Assembly: GCA_012511915.1 (NCBI GenBank)
Contig: JAAZFB010000268.1
Span: forward strand, 1-9,290
Direction: 5' to 3'
Origin: Clostridiaceae bacterium
Lineage (GTDB): Bacteria > Bacillota > Clostridia > Monoglobales > Firm-18
Length of the DNA stretch: 9,290 bases
The notes below the pieces were generated by a model, which was given only the letters and a program-made list of their open reading frames with translations, was not told the DNA's origin and did no database searches. This document shows positions 1-6,168 of the stretch, piece by piece (positions within the stretch are counted from its first letter, which is position 1; each line of letters begins with the position of its first letter). The translations under genes and the position numbers were made by a program.

Positions 1-7
1 CACTACG

Positions 8-268
8 ATGATCAAGGAATATGCAAAATTGAAAAGCCTTCTCAGCGATGATTTGATTTTATGCTTTTTCGCTGAGAAGCTCGCGGAGGAACCGTATTTC
101 AACGGTATGGGCGATAACATGCTACTTTCAGATTACATTGCAGCAGCCAGGGCTATGGTAGAGATATCGGCCAGTCGTTATGTCGAGACGGAGCAAGAGA
201 ATTTAACATACAAAATCCAGCATTCAGGGTGTATACCCACTGGAACCCACCCGGTAATCGACTCGTGA
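8..268 (+). CDS. Small hypothetical protein, possibly the C-terminal part of a longer gene
   Basis: An 86-codon frame that I do not recognise. The first 60 or so residues read like a real, mostly helical protein (charged and hydrophobic alternation, an alanine-rich helix near residues 43-52). The last 15 residues, rich in Gly, Pro and Thr, look less convincing and may be frameshifted or noncoding. Only seven bases precede the ATG, so no ribosome binding site can be judged. The frame is open back to the window edge (two codons), so the true start may lie outside. No membrane segment or known motif is visible. The 99 bp to the next gene show no strong promoter. Function unknown. Confidence 0.4.
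   Translation: MIKEYAKLKSLLSDDLILCFFAEKLAEEPYFNGMGDNMLLSDYIAAARAMVEISASRYVETEQENLTYKIQHSGCIPTGTHPVIDS
38..79. repeat. Perfect 11-bp inverted repeat inside the first ORF
   Basis: CTTCTCAGCGA at 38-48 is exactly reverse-complementary to TCGCTGAGAAG at 69-79, separated by a 20-base AT-rich loop. It lies within the coding frame of the small ORF. It could be an RNA hairpin, a protein-binding dyad, or chance; nothing else in the window repeats it. Confidence 0.55.
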
Positions 269-367
269 AATATGTGTTCTCCTGATGAAAAATCAGTTAT
301 AGGTTCCATCTTGGTTTATTACAGAGAAGGGCATAAGTAAAAGTCACTTTTGTAGAGGAGGCTCAAA

Positions 368-1138
368 ATGGACAACCAAATTAAAAATCAGGAAAGAACC
401 GGTATGCGTGTCGGGCTTGCTATCATAATTTTTGGGGCTGCAGTCATTATTTTTCCTTTTCTGGCCAGGCTGGATATGTTTCAGTACGGTTACGGCATGG
501 TCTTTATCGGCGGTTTTATCGCTCTGGCAGGCTTGATTAGTTACCTGATCTTTCGTAAGCGTGCTATTGTCATGCAGAAAATACTCACCGGGAATATTCT
601 CGCCCGGTGGCAGTATGACCCTGCCTTATGGGCTGGAATGGTGAATGAGGAAGTGTCAGATACGGCAGGTCTGAAAATCATGGGCATATTTGTAGGAAGT
701 CTGTTTCTTATCATAGGTGTAATTTTTATGCTGTTCGTCCGGGAGGCTAATGCAGTTTTTCTGGGTATTATGTTGGCTTTTGCCGTTCTATTCTTTTGCA
801 TTGGTTTTCTTTCTTACTCGGTACACAAAAAAAGATTGTTGAAAGCCCCTGCGGAAGCCATTATCGCCCGTGACGGTGTTTACTATATGGGTACGCTCAC
901 CGATTGGAACGGGGTGACCTCTGTGCTGGACTCCGTTGGCTTTCACCCAAGGAAAACAGACCTGCTGGTTTTCAACTTCCATCAGCTTGCGGGAAGAGTG
1001 CCCCGCATGAGACCTTCCACAGTTTGTATTCCCATACCCCCGGGGATGGAGGGCGACGCAGGCGCAGTAGTTGACTTCTTCAGCAAACCCATCGATGAGG
1101 AGCGGTATCGAGAAATGAAACAAGCTGAAGAGGAATAG
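368..1138 (+). CDS. Multi-pass membrane protein of unknown function
   Basis: A 256-aa integral membrane protein of no family I can name. It shows two pairs of hydrophobic segments, about residues 14-33 and 43-62, then 102-123 and 128-151. A basic stretch (FRKR, 62-65) follows the first pair and HKKR (153-156) follows the second, predicting that the loop at 63-101 and the C-terminus face the cytoplasm. Residues 157-256 form a soluble domain with alternating beta-like stretches and a region near 219-238 (IPIPPG followed by an acidic helix). That pattern resembles the end of bacterial PH-like domains, but this is only an impression. The start is well supported: AGGAGG at 356-361 sits six bases before the ATG. 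The gene is followed by a strong hairpin at 1236-1264. Its sampled base composition (about 50% G+C) differs from the AT-rich gene beyond it. Confidence 0.8.
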   Translation: MDNQIKNQERTGMRVGLAIIIFGAAVIIFPFLARLDMFQYGYGMVFIGGFIALAGLISYLIFRKRAIVMQKILTGNILARWQYDPALWAGMVNEEVSDTAGLKIMGIFVGSLFLIIGVIFMLFVREANAVFLGIMLAFAVLFFCIGFLSYSVHKKRLLKAPAEAIIARDGVYYMGTLTDWNGVTSVLDSVGFHPRKTDLLVFNFHQLAGRVPRMRPSTVCIPIPPGMEGDAGAVVDFFSKPIDEERYREMKQAEEE

Positions 1139-1170
1139 GCGAATGCCAAATCAATGCGTTAAATCAATTC

Positions 1171-1185
1171 ATTAATAGCAATTAA
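1171..1185 (+). repeat. Left copy of 15-bp direct repeat (ATTAATAGCAATTAA)
   Basis: ATTAATAGCAATTAA occurs here and, in the same orientation without mismatch, at 5273-5287. Flanking bases do not match, so the identity is exactly 15 bp. The two copies bracket the AT-rich block holding the HD/Hsp90-like ATPase gene. They could be a target-site duplication or attachment cores. Low complexity (mostly A and T) means chance cannot be excluded. Confidence 0.6.
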
Positions 1186-1235
1186 GGTATATCCCAAGCA
1201 CTTCTGTACTCAAAGTGTACTTAAACCATAAAATG

Positions 1236-1264
1236 AAACCCTGGAAATCAGGTTTCCGGGGTTT
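1236..1264. terminator. Strong bidirectional-looking terminator hairpin
   Basis: AAACCCTGGAAA (1236-1247) pairs with TTTCCGGGGTTT (1253-1264) over 12 bp with one G-T wobble and a 5-base loop. The plus strand continues TTTTACTTT and the minus strand continues into a T-rich stretch, so it can end both the membrane protein transcript and any minus-strand transcript from the right. Confidence 0.75.
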
Positions 1265-1440
1265 TACTTTCCTACTCCCACTCGCTCATGTTGAGCGTTC
1301 TTTAAACAATTTTGTTTAGCTTTCGTGGCTTGTTCTATTCTAATTGCATCAGTTATCCATATATTCTGGGCTATCTGATTTATTGTTGCCAAAGTGTTGC
1401 CACTGGAAATGCTTTTGGAGCCTTGTTTGCTATAGTATTT
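1264..1440 (-). other. Open frame without start in the 1139-1494 intergenic stretch; possible gene remnant
   Basis: On the minus strand a 58-codon frame runs from just after a stop at 1441-1443 to a TAA at 1264-1266, immediately before the terminator hairpin. It has a protein-like composition (a Thr/Ile/Gln/Ala-rich stretch, then a Lys-rich end finishing in VGVGK) but no ATG and no ribosome binding site. A second minus frame, about 1388-1465, is also open and ends in a stop at its left. The stretch may be the decayed 3' end of a lost gene, or plain AT-rich spacer. It also holds small dyads (CGCTCA/TGAGCG at 1283-1297; TAAACAA/TTGTTTA at 1303-1318) and a repeated TGTTGCCA (1384-1391 and 1395-1402). 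I recognise no family. Confidence 0.2.
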
Positions 1441-1465
1441 TTATTTGGTTTTTCAATATCTAAAT

Positions 1466-1483
1466 AATAATCGCGTGATTATC
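1466..1483 (-). terminator. Possible weak terminator of the HD/ATPase gene
   Basis: Read on the minus strand just after the stop of the large gene, GATAATC and GATTATT form a 7-bp stem (one G-T pair) around a 4-base loop, followed by ATTATTTAG. The stem is AT-rich and the T-run is broken, so the hairpin at 1236-1264 may be the effective terminator. Confidence 0.3.
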
Positions 1484-1494
1484 GTCAAGAGTTA

Positions 1495-4400
1495 CTATTC
1501 AAAATCCAGTTTTATGCCATCCAAATTGTAGTATTCAATCCCACCTTTTCTAGCTCGAATACTCGGTGGAATCAGTTCTATCAATTCCTTTCTTTTATGT
1601 ACGCCCGGTAAAACATAATATGTACTATCGTATCCCAAAAACAAAATACTCCAACCTTCTCTAACCCCCTGAACATATGTATCATCTTGCCCATTGTAAT
1701 CTTTGAGTTTGAGTTCGTCTTCTTCCGTAATCTCTCTGGGCGCAACATATTCAAACAAAACATAATCTTTATGCTCTTCTCTCGCTAATCTTCTATGGGA
1801 GTTCAATTCAAATAAGCTGAAGTAATTTTGAATATTTTCAACGCGCCCGATCAAGCAAGGCGGTTTCCCAAAAAGCTCCTTATTATGTGACGATATACCC
1901 ATTTTAGGGTTCACAAGAGCTGGCTCAATAATGCCCATCCCGTATAGCCCGTTTCCGATTTGTGAGATTATTTTTATCCGTCTATCGTCTAAAGAATAAT
2001 TATCTTCCCGTTCTCGCTCTGTAATTTTATCAAATAGCTTTTCCGGTACTACTGGCCACAAACTAGTAACCAAATCATATTGTTCAAAACACCCTTCCCA
2101 TTTATCTGCCTTTAATACGTATTGAACATGAGGTAATAACGTTCTATCTTCTTTTAGCGCATACGATGGTGGGAAAAACTGATTTGACTTAATATTTATG
2201 TTTTCGTCCAAAACCTCAATTGCTTCAGCCGCGAACGCTTTTCCAAAGACTATTTGTCTTGATACTTCGTCCAATTGCCTAATATCAATGTTCTTAAATG
2301 TTGCATCAGGGAGTCTAAATAACTCACTTAGAGAGTTATTTTTTTGATTAGCTAAATTCACTTTGTCTAACTTCAGTAAGTCGTACTCAGTAGCCGACAA
2401 CTGCATAAGTATATCACCAGAAAACTCATCAAATATGTATAATATAGTGTTAATCGCCAGTTGAGCCTCGGCTGAATCGGCTCCAAGCTTTTCCTCTCTT
2501 AAATGTGCAACAACAGCTTCTACGACTTTAGTTATTAGTTTATCGACAAGCTTTTTTAGGACCTCGGTAAGGTCTTCCGAAAAATTTATTATATTGTTTC
2601 GGTCAACAGACAATACGGGTCTTTTTTCTCCGGTGAAATTCAATATAACACTTGAATTCTGAGACAGACCATACCCAAGTAGTGCATATTTTGTTAAGTG
2701 CGCAGAGTTTTCATTTACGACAACCCCGTCGACTAAAATTGTTAGTTGACTAGTATTCCATAGATACCTAGAAAAGCTAAAAATATAACGATTTAATAAT
2801 GGAATGCCCTTTTGGGGCAAACAAATAAATGTGTTTAGCTGAACGCCATCAGATTCTACACAAATGGGAATGTCTTTGATAAAGTCTCGGCAGGGTATAA
2901 CATCTTTATATGGATTTTCGATACCGTTTCTGAAATGATACTTCTCCCAAACCGTTGCAAATGCAGCAACATTTGTATTCGGATATTTCCTAAAATCAAA
3001 GATTTCATTAAACGGAATAATCAGGTGTGATTTATCGTTTTTGTCATATACGCAAACTTCAATATTGGGGGCAGGGATGCCTATTTGCTTGTTCACTTTC
3101 CAGAAAAGGCTGTTTTCAAATTCTTTATAGCTTGCTTTATCAAATGTTTCGTCGTAGATGCTGTTGTTACCTGCAAAAATGAAATATTGCAAATCCATTG
3201 GAATGTTACTATTGATTGTTTTAGATGTCTTTTCGTTAAGGATAATTTTTACTAGTGTACCATGTTCGCCGATACGCTCATTATCAAGTTCGTTGGTAGG
3301 TATATGATAAAATCGCTCATTAGCCCCTTCTATTACAAAGGACAGTGTTATATTAGCATTTTCATAATGCTTTGTAGTTATTTCAAGTGCATCACCTAAC
3401 ATAAAGCACGAAAGAATACCTATTCCGAATTGGGACGTTGGGTTTACCGCATTTGACCAATCGGCATTTTTTCTAATAAAATCGCGAGATTTATAATATG
3501 AATTTCCAATGCGCAAAAGATGATTTTTTATAATATCCATTGTCATGCCTGTTCCATTGTCTAAGCAATAAATGTATGTTCGACATTTGCTGTCGGTTGA
3601 CAATCCAAAGGATATTTTGTAATTACCAGAAACACTTCTTGTTTTGTCGATCTCCTTCATACATTTGCATGCATCGAGCGAGTTTTGGTAAAGCTCTCGC
3701 AAACAAAGGTATTCATCTTTATACAGTTGTGCGCCCGTCAAAAGACCGAGAATTTTAGATTGCTCCAAGGTAAATTTTGCATCGTTTTCAGGAATAAATA
3801 TTGATGTATCCGCTTCAATTCCTGTTCTGTCCGTAGTTATAGCAATTTTAATATCATAGTTTCCCCGATTAGGTATATCGTCATATTCTAGTTGCTGTAA
3901 AAATGTAAAGTATAATGCAATCTCATCGTCAATACAGTTTAAATAATCTTGTAAAAAATAGTAAGTATCCGGCGATGAACAATATGCTTTGAACTTGACG
4001 GTTGTCTTGGAATCGGTATTGCTAAATTCATAACGTGTTTCCTCGAATTTTGACTTCCAATGCTTATAACTTAACGGGTCAGTAATTTTCTTTTCGGCAA
4101 ACAGCGACATGGGCGCTCTGTCCGAAGAAAAATGAATAATATCGCCAAGCCTTAACATAATTGCTACAAATTGAACATTCACCTTTCCAAGAGTATCTAT
4201 TTCATATTCAAAAGCCAACTTTTTGACATCAACGGCTTTGTCTCCGTGTGCTTTACAAACTTCGGCTAAGACGTTCAGATACTTATCTGCAACAGACTTT
4301 TTTAGCACCGCTCTGAACTTTTTGCGCATATATCCTATCAATTCAATAATACGTTTACTATGTGTTTCTCTAATGAAGTCGCACCTAATTAGATTGCTAT

Positions 4401-4995
4401 TATTGAGATAATCATAGCAATCTGATTTTTTGTTTCTTAATTGATCAGAAAACCCGTTTCGAAATTCTTCATAAGACTGTACACGTTTTGCTAAATCAAG
4501 TTGTAGTTCGGCTTCGTTCTCGGGCGCAAAAATAAAACGCTCATCATTGCTGTATTTCATATGAATATAGCTTTTATTCTCATCGATGATTTTTTTTATT
4601 TCAATTATAGATTGAACTGGCTTAAAATCGTTCTTAATACAAGGTTTTACATCCCGATTATAATGTTCCTCACATCCTTCAAAAGCTTTTAATAAATCGT
4701 ATTCCCATTTTGGGAGCGCCATTGCTGCATCATGAAAAAAACAGCTTGAATATATTAGGGTAGCTTCAAGGAATGATAAATCAACCATTTTAACCCCAAG
4801 AAGGTTTTCAATATTTTCTAAAACCTTTTCGGAGTGATTAGTGTCATGTATATCAAAATCATTCAATTGAGCAGTTATTTGAGATAAATGGGTTTTGCAA
4901 TCTTTAATAGCGCCTTTTAATGCCGACCACAACGCAGCTTTTTGCTCATTGTCATCTATTTTCAAGTTCTCTTCTATGAAATTATATAGCTTCAT
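1495..4995 (-). CDS. HD-domain / Hsp90-like (GHKL) ATPase fusion protein, 1166 aa
   Basis: A large cytoplasmic protein with two recognisable modules. Residues about 45-300 resemble an HD-superfamily metal-dependent phosphohydrolase: His in DTNHSEKV (H54), the HD pair in CFFHD (H88-D89), and a late LRLGD (D285) followed by FSSDRAP, as in HD enzymes ending their fold with an LRLAD-type helix. Residues about 405-590 form a GHKL/Hsp90-type ATPase: ELYQNSLDA (434-442, with catalytic-type E434 and Mg-binding N438), DNGTGM (479-484), RIGNSYY (495-501), the lid glycines FGIG (523-526) and HGT (578-580). A stretch at 791-801 (RPVLSVDRNNI) recalls the Hsp90 middle domain. The C-terminal 350 residues are unassigned. 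No membrane segment is seen. The start is supported by GAGG at 5004-5007 on this strand. The gene is AT-rich, stands alone with its own promoter, and lies between 15-bp direct repeats, suggesting acquisition. Role inferred, not shown: stress or conflict (possibly anti-phage) effector, where the ATPase senses or remodels and the HD domain hydrolyses a nucleotide. A chaperone-like housekeeping role is the alternative. Confidence 0.85.
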   Translation of the reverse strand: MKLYNFIEENLKIDDNEQKAALWSALKGAIKDCKTHLSQITAQLNDFDIHDTNHSEKVLENIENLLGVKMVDLSFLEATLIYSSCFFHDAAMALPKWEYDLLKAFEGCEEHYNRDVKPCIKNDFKPVQSIIEIKKIIDENKSYIHMKYSNDERFIFAPENEAELQLDLAKRVQSYEEFRNGFSDQLRNKKSDCYDYLNNSNLIRCDFIRETHSKRIIELIGYMRKKFRAVLKKSVADKYLNVLAEVCKAHGDKAVDVKKLAFEYEIDTLGKVNVQFVAIMLRLGDIIHFSSDRAPMSLFAEKKITDPLSYKHWKSKFEETRYEFSNTDSKTTVKFKAYCSSPDTYYFLQDYLNCIDDEIALYFTFLQQLEYDDIPNRGNYDIKIAITTDRTGIEADTSIFIPENDAKFTLEQSKILGLLTGAQLYKDEYLCLRELYQNSLDACKCMKEIDKTRSVSGNYKISFGLSTDSKCRTYIYCLDNGTGMTMDIIKNHLLRIGNSYYKSRDFIRKNADWSNAVNPTSQFGIGILSCFMLGDALEITTKHYENANITLSFVIEGANERFYHIPTNELDNERIGEHGTLVKIILNEKTSKTINSNIPMDLQYFIFAGNNSIYDETFDKASYKEFENSLFWKVNKQIGIPAPNIEVCVYDKNDKSHLIIPFNEIFDFRKYPNTNVAAFATVWEKYHFRNGIENPYKDVIPCRDFIKDIPICVESDGVQLNTFICLPQKGIPLLNRYIFSFSRYLWNTSQLTILVDGVVVNENSAHLTKYALLGYGLSQNSSVILNFTGEKRPVLSVDRNNIINFSEDLTEVLKKLVDKLITKVVEAVVAHLREEKLGADSAEAQLAINTILYIFDEFSGDILMQLSATEYDLLKLDKVNLANQKNNSLSELFRLPDATFKNIDIRQLDEVSRQIVFGKAFAAEAIEVLDENINIKSNQFFPPSYALKEDRTLLPHVQYVLKADKWEGCFEQYDLVTSLWPVVPEKLFDKITEREREDNYSLDDRRIKIISQIGNGLYGMGIIEPALVNPKMGISSHNKELFGKPPCLIGRVENIQNYFSLFELNSHRRLAREEHKDYVLFEYVAPREITEEDELKLKDYNGQDDTYVQGVREGWSILFLGYDSTYYVLPGVHKRKELIELIPPSIRARKGGIEYYNLDGIKLDFE

Positions 4996-5084
4996 TAATA
5001 TTTCCTCATATTACTGTTGCATAACGCCTACACTTCATTAATCCAATTTACTCCAACTTATACAAGAATTCCCATTGGTTAAAT

Positions 5085-5102
5085 CTAATACCGCTTAAGC
5101 AT
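5085..5102 (-). other. Possible five-codon upstream ORF in the leader of the HD/ATPase gene
   Basis: On the minus strand, ATG at 5102 opens M-L-K-R-Y-stop, preceded by a purine-rich GAGGAGAGGG seven or so bases upstream that would serve as a ribosome binding site. It lies between the inferred promoter and the large gene. Such a short frame can arise by chance; the good ribosome binding site is the only support. Confidence 0.25.
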
Positions 5103-5188
5103 GTGCCCTCTCCTCTTGGCTTATGCCTAACTTCACACGTGCATTTTGCAATTGCAGAAAAAAATATTTGAGTGCACCTTATGTATGC

Positions 5189-5217
5189 ATTATAACACGT
5201 GTTTTAGCACATGTGGA
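5189..5217 (-). promoter_or_regulatory. Promoter of the HD/ATPase gene
   Basis: On the minus strand a perfect -10 TATAAT (5189-5194) lies 17 bases from a -35-like TCCACA (5212-5217, four of six matches to TTGACA). Transcription would start near 5182, leaving a leader of about 187 nt before the ATG at 4995. No other gene lies between, so the promoter is dedicated to the large gene. Confidence 0.6.
5195..5215. promoter_or_regulatory. Palindrome pair in the promoter spacer; candidate operator
   Basis: The palindromes ACACGTGT (5195-5202) and CACATGTG (5208-5215) fill the space between -10 and -35, five bases apart. Together they also form an imperfect inverted repeat. A third ACACGTG occurs in the leader at 5135-5141. 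A repressor bound here would block polymerase. No matching regulator gene is visible next to it. Confidence 0.4.
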
Positions 5218-5272
5218 CTATTTTTACATATTTTTATGCTATATGAGAATCCAGAATTTTTGCATTATTATA

Positions 5273-5287
5273 ATTAATAGCAATTAA
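5273..5287 (+). repeat. Right copy of 15-bp direct repeat
   Basis: Exact copy, same orientation, of the 15-mer at 1171-1185. It lies upstream of the promoter of the HD/ATPase gene and just before the composition rises toward the DUF6061/Mob remnants, a position expected for the edge of an inserted segment. Confidence 0.6.
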
Positions 5288-5351
5288 ACGTTGCAGCAAC
5301 AATGATATATTTGGGCTTTTAACGCAGGGACAATCTGGCTGAAAAAGGAAT

Positions 5352-5382
5352 CGCCGCCCAAGGATTTCTTCCGCAGGCGGCG
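5352..5382 (-). terminator. Terminator of the first DUF6061 gene
   Basis: Read on the minus strand, CGCCGCC (5376-5382) pairs with GGCGGCG (5352-5358), followed by ATTCCTTTTT. It sits 13 bases after the stop of the DUF6061 frame. It forms a G+C-rich stem with a T-run, the standard intrinsic layout. Confidence 0.65.
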
Positions 5383-5394
5383 TTGTAACAGCCT

Positions 5395-5644
5395 TCAGCT
5401 TTCAAATGGTTTGTAAACCTTAACCGCTTTAAAATATTTTTCAGGCTCTCCATTCAGAATCAGATCGGCGTATGCCGTTGGATCGTTATAGATCAGCCAG
5501 TCTAGCTCTGATCGTTCAAATCGGTTGTCGGCAACATCATTTTCAACCGCCGTACAGTTGATAGAGATCATTGTGCCATCACCGAGCCGTAGCTCTACGC
5601 AGCCGGTATCCAAGTTAAAATTGCAGGATTATGATGATTAGCAT
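5395..5644 (-). pseudogene. DUF6061 family protein, copy 1, apparently frameshifted near its start
   Basis: The frame 5395-5613 encodes a 72-residue product with the features I associate with the DUF6061 family: DTGCVE near the start, then GTMISI, TAVENDVADN, ERSELDWLIYNDP, AYADLILNGEPE and a C-terminal VYKPF. The family occurs on clostridial mobile elements; its function is unknown. Its in-frame start would be TTG at 5613 with no ribosome binding site. Coding resemblance continues upstream (SCNFNLDTG) until a TAA at 5629-5631. The only good start, ATG at 5644 with GGAGG at 5653-5657, is in another frame that stops after nine codons. Removing one base between about 5629 and 5632 would join them. 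So this is either a one-base frameshift or a sequencing error. The gene follows the Mob-like remnant on the same strand. Confidence 0.6.
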
Positions 5645-5652
5645 GGCTTTAA

Positions 5653-5657
5653 CCTCC
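5653..5657 (-). promoter_or_regulatory. Ribosome binding site marking the original DUF6061 start
   Basis: GGAGG on the minus strand, eight bases before ATG at 5644. It is the reason to place the ancestral start there and to infer a frameshift, since the frame from this ATG stops after nine codons. Confidence 0.6.
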
Positions 5658-5712
5658 TATTCGTATCTCTGTTAGCACCATAACCACTAAAGTGTTTATC
5701 TGTAGTGGACAA

Positions 5713-6125
5713 TCAGCGTGAAACCCGGTCATGCCGTTGTCTGCAAATGCGTTTTTGCTCTTTTTCGGCCTGTTCCTGCCGTTTGACCGCTTCGACAGTA
5801 GCAGCTACTCGCTCCGGGCCATAAGCGCGACAGACGCGCTCATAATTATCAGCTACATTCCTTAACTCCCGGTTTCAGAGAAAACGTCTTCCAACCTATC
5901 TGAAAGCGTATTATTCTTGCTGATTTCCCGCTCATATGAAGATTGCAGCCGCTCAAATTTACTGACTAGATCAAGATAGGCGTGATACACTGAGCGCAGA
6001 ACTTTCACTATTCCGGCAAGAAGTGGTTTGATTTTTCCCCATGCATCAGGACGTCGAGGGCGAAAATCTGATGCCCTACTAACTAATTGAGCATCTTTCT
6101 GTATTGACAGCACCAGTCGAATGTG
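5713..6125 (-). pseudogene. C-terminal fragment of a Mob/Pre-type mobilisation protein, frameshifted and truncated
   Basis: Two minus-strand frames join into one protein. The first (about 6125 to 5862) gives a helical, coiled-coil-like segment with VSKFERLQSSYEREISKN and ends SRLED-like, then hits TAA at 5862-5864. The second continues as ENRELRNVADNYERV, YGPERVAATVEAVKRQEQAEKEQKR, ending at TGA 5713-5715. The join is at 5872-5877, where GAAAC would need one more A to restore the frame. The GPERV..AVKRQEQAEKEQ ending resembles, from memory, the C-termini of MobV/Pre-type plasmid recombination (relaxase) proteins of clostridial elements. The catalytic N-terminal domain is absent: the frame is cut at a stop at 6126-6128, just inside the promoter of the BlaI-like gene. 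The family name is tentative; the frameshift and the missing N-terminus are directly visible. Confidence 0.5.
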
Positions 6126-6132
6126 TTAGACT
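6104..6132 (+). promoter_or_regulatory. Promoter of the blaI/blaR1-like operon
   Basis: TTGACA (6104-6109), a perfect -35, is followed after 17 bases by TAGACT (6127-6132, four of six matches to TATAAT). Transcription would start near 6139-6141, inside the dyad, about 30 bases before the ATG. The -35 lies within the end of the Mob-like remnant on the other strand. Confidence 0.7.
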
Positions 6133-6156
6133 GAATTTAGGCTAACATACTCGACT
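6115..6156. promoter_or_regulatory. Imperfect dyad overlapping the promoter; probable BlaI-type operator
   Basis: AGTCGAATGTGTTAG (6115-6129) and CTAACATACTCGACT (6142-6156) are reverse-complementary at 13 of 15 positions around a 12-base centre. The dyad spans the -10 and the transcription start, the usual place for a BlaI-family operator. BlaI/MecI dimers bind dyads, and autorepression is the family rule; binding here is inferred. The right arm ends exactly where the ribosome binding site GGAGGG begins. Confidence 0.65.
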
Positions 6157-6168
6157 GGAGGGACTTCC

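Larger units (their letters stand above)
1171..5287. mobile_element. Candidate acquired cassette bounded by 15-bp direct repeats
   Basis: The block contains one complete gene with its own promoter, leader and terminators. It is clearly more AT-rich than both sides in sampled rows (19 G+C of 60 at 3001-3060), and identical 15-mers lie at its edges. It carries no integrase, transposase or terminal inverted repeat that I can see, so if it moves it does so with help in trans, or it is a recombination-inserted cargo gene. This is an inference from composition and repeat position; the repeat may be chance in AT-rich DNA. Confidence 0.3.

Noticed and set aside
282..296. CTGAT/ATCAG hairpin after the first ORF as a terminator
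   Set aside because: Only a 5-bp AT-rich stem with no T-run; too weak to call.
788..1123. 111-codon minus-strand ORF opposite the membrane protein gene
   Set aside because: Antisense shadow; the plus frame has a strong ribosome binding site and clear membrane segments, the minus frame has neither.
5684..5708. CCACTA/TAGTGG inverted repeat upstream of DUF6061 copy 1
   Set aside because: Six-base arms with a 13-base spacer are expected by chance; no further evidence for an operator.
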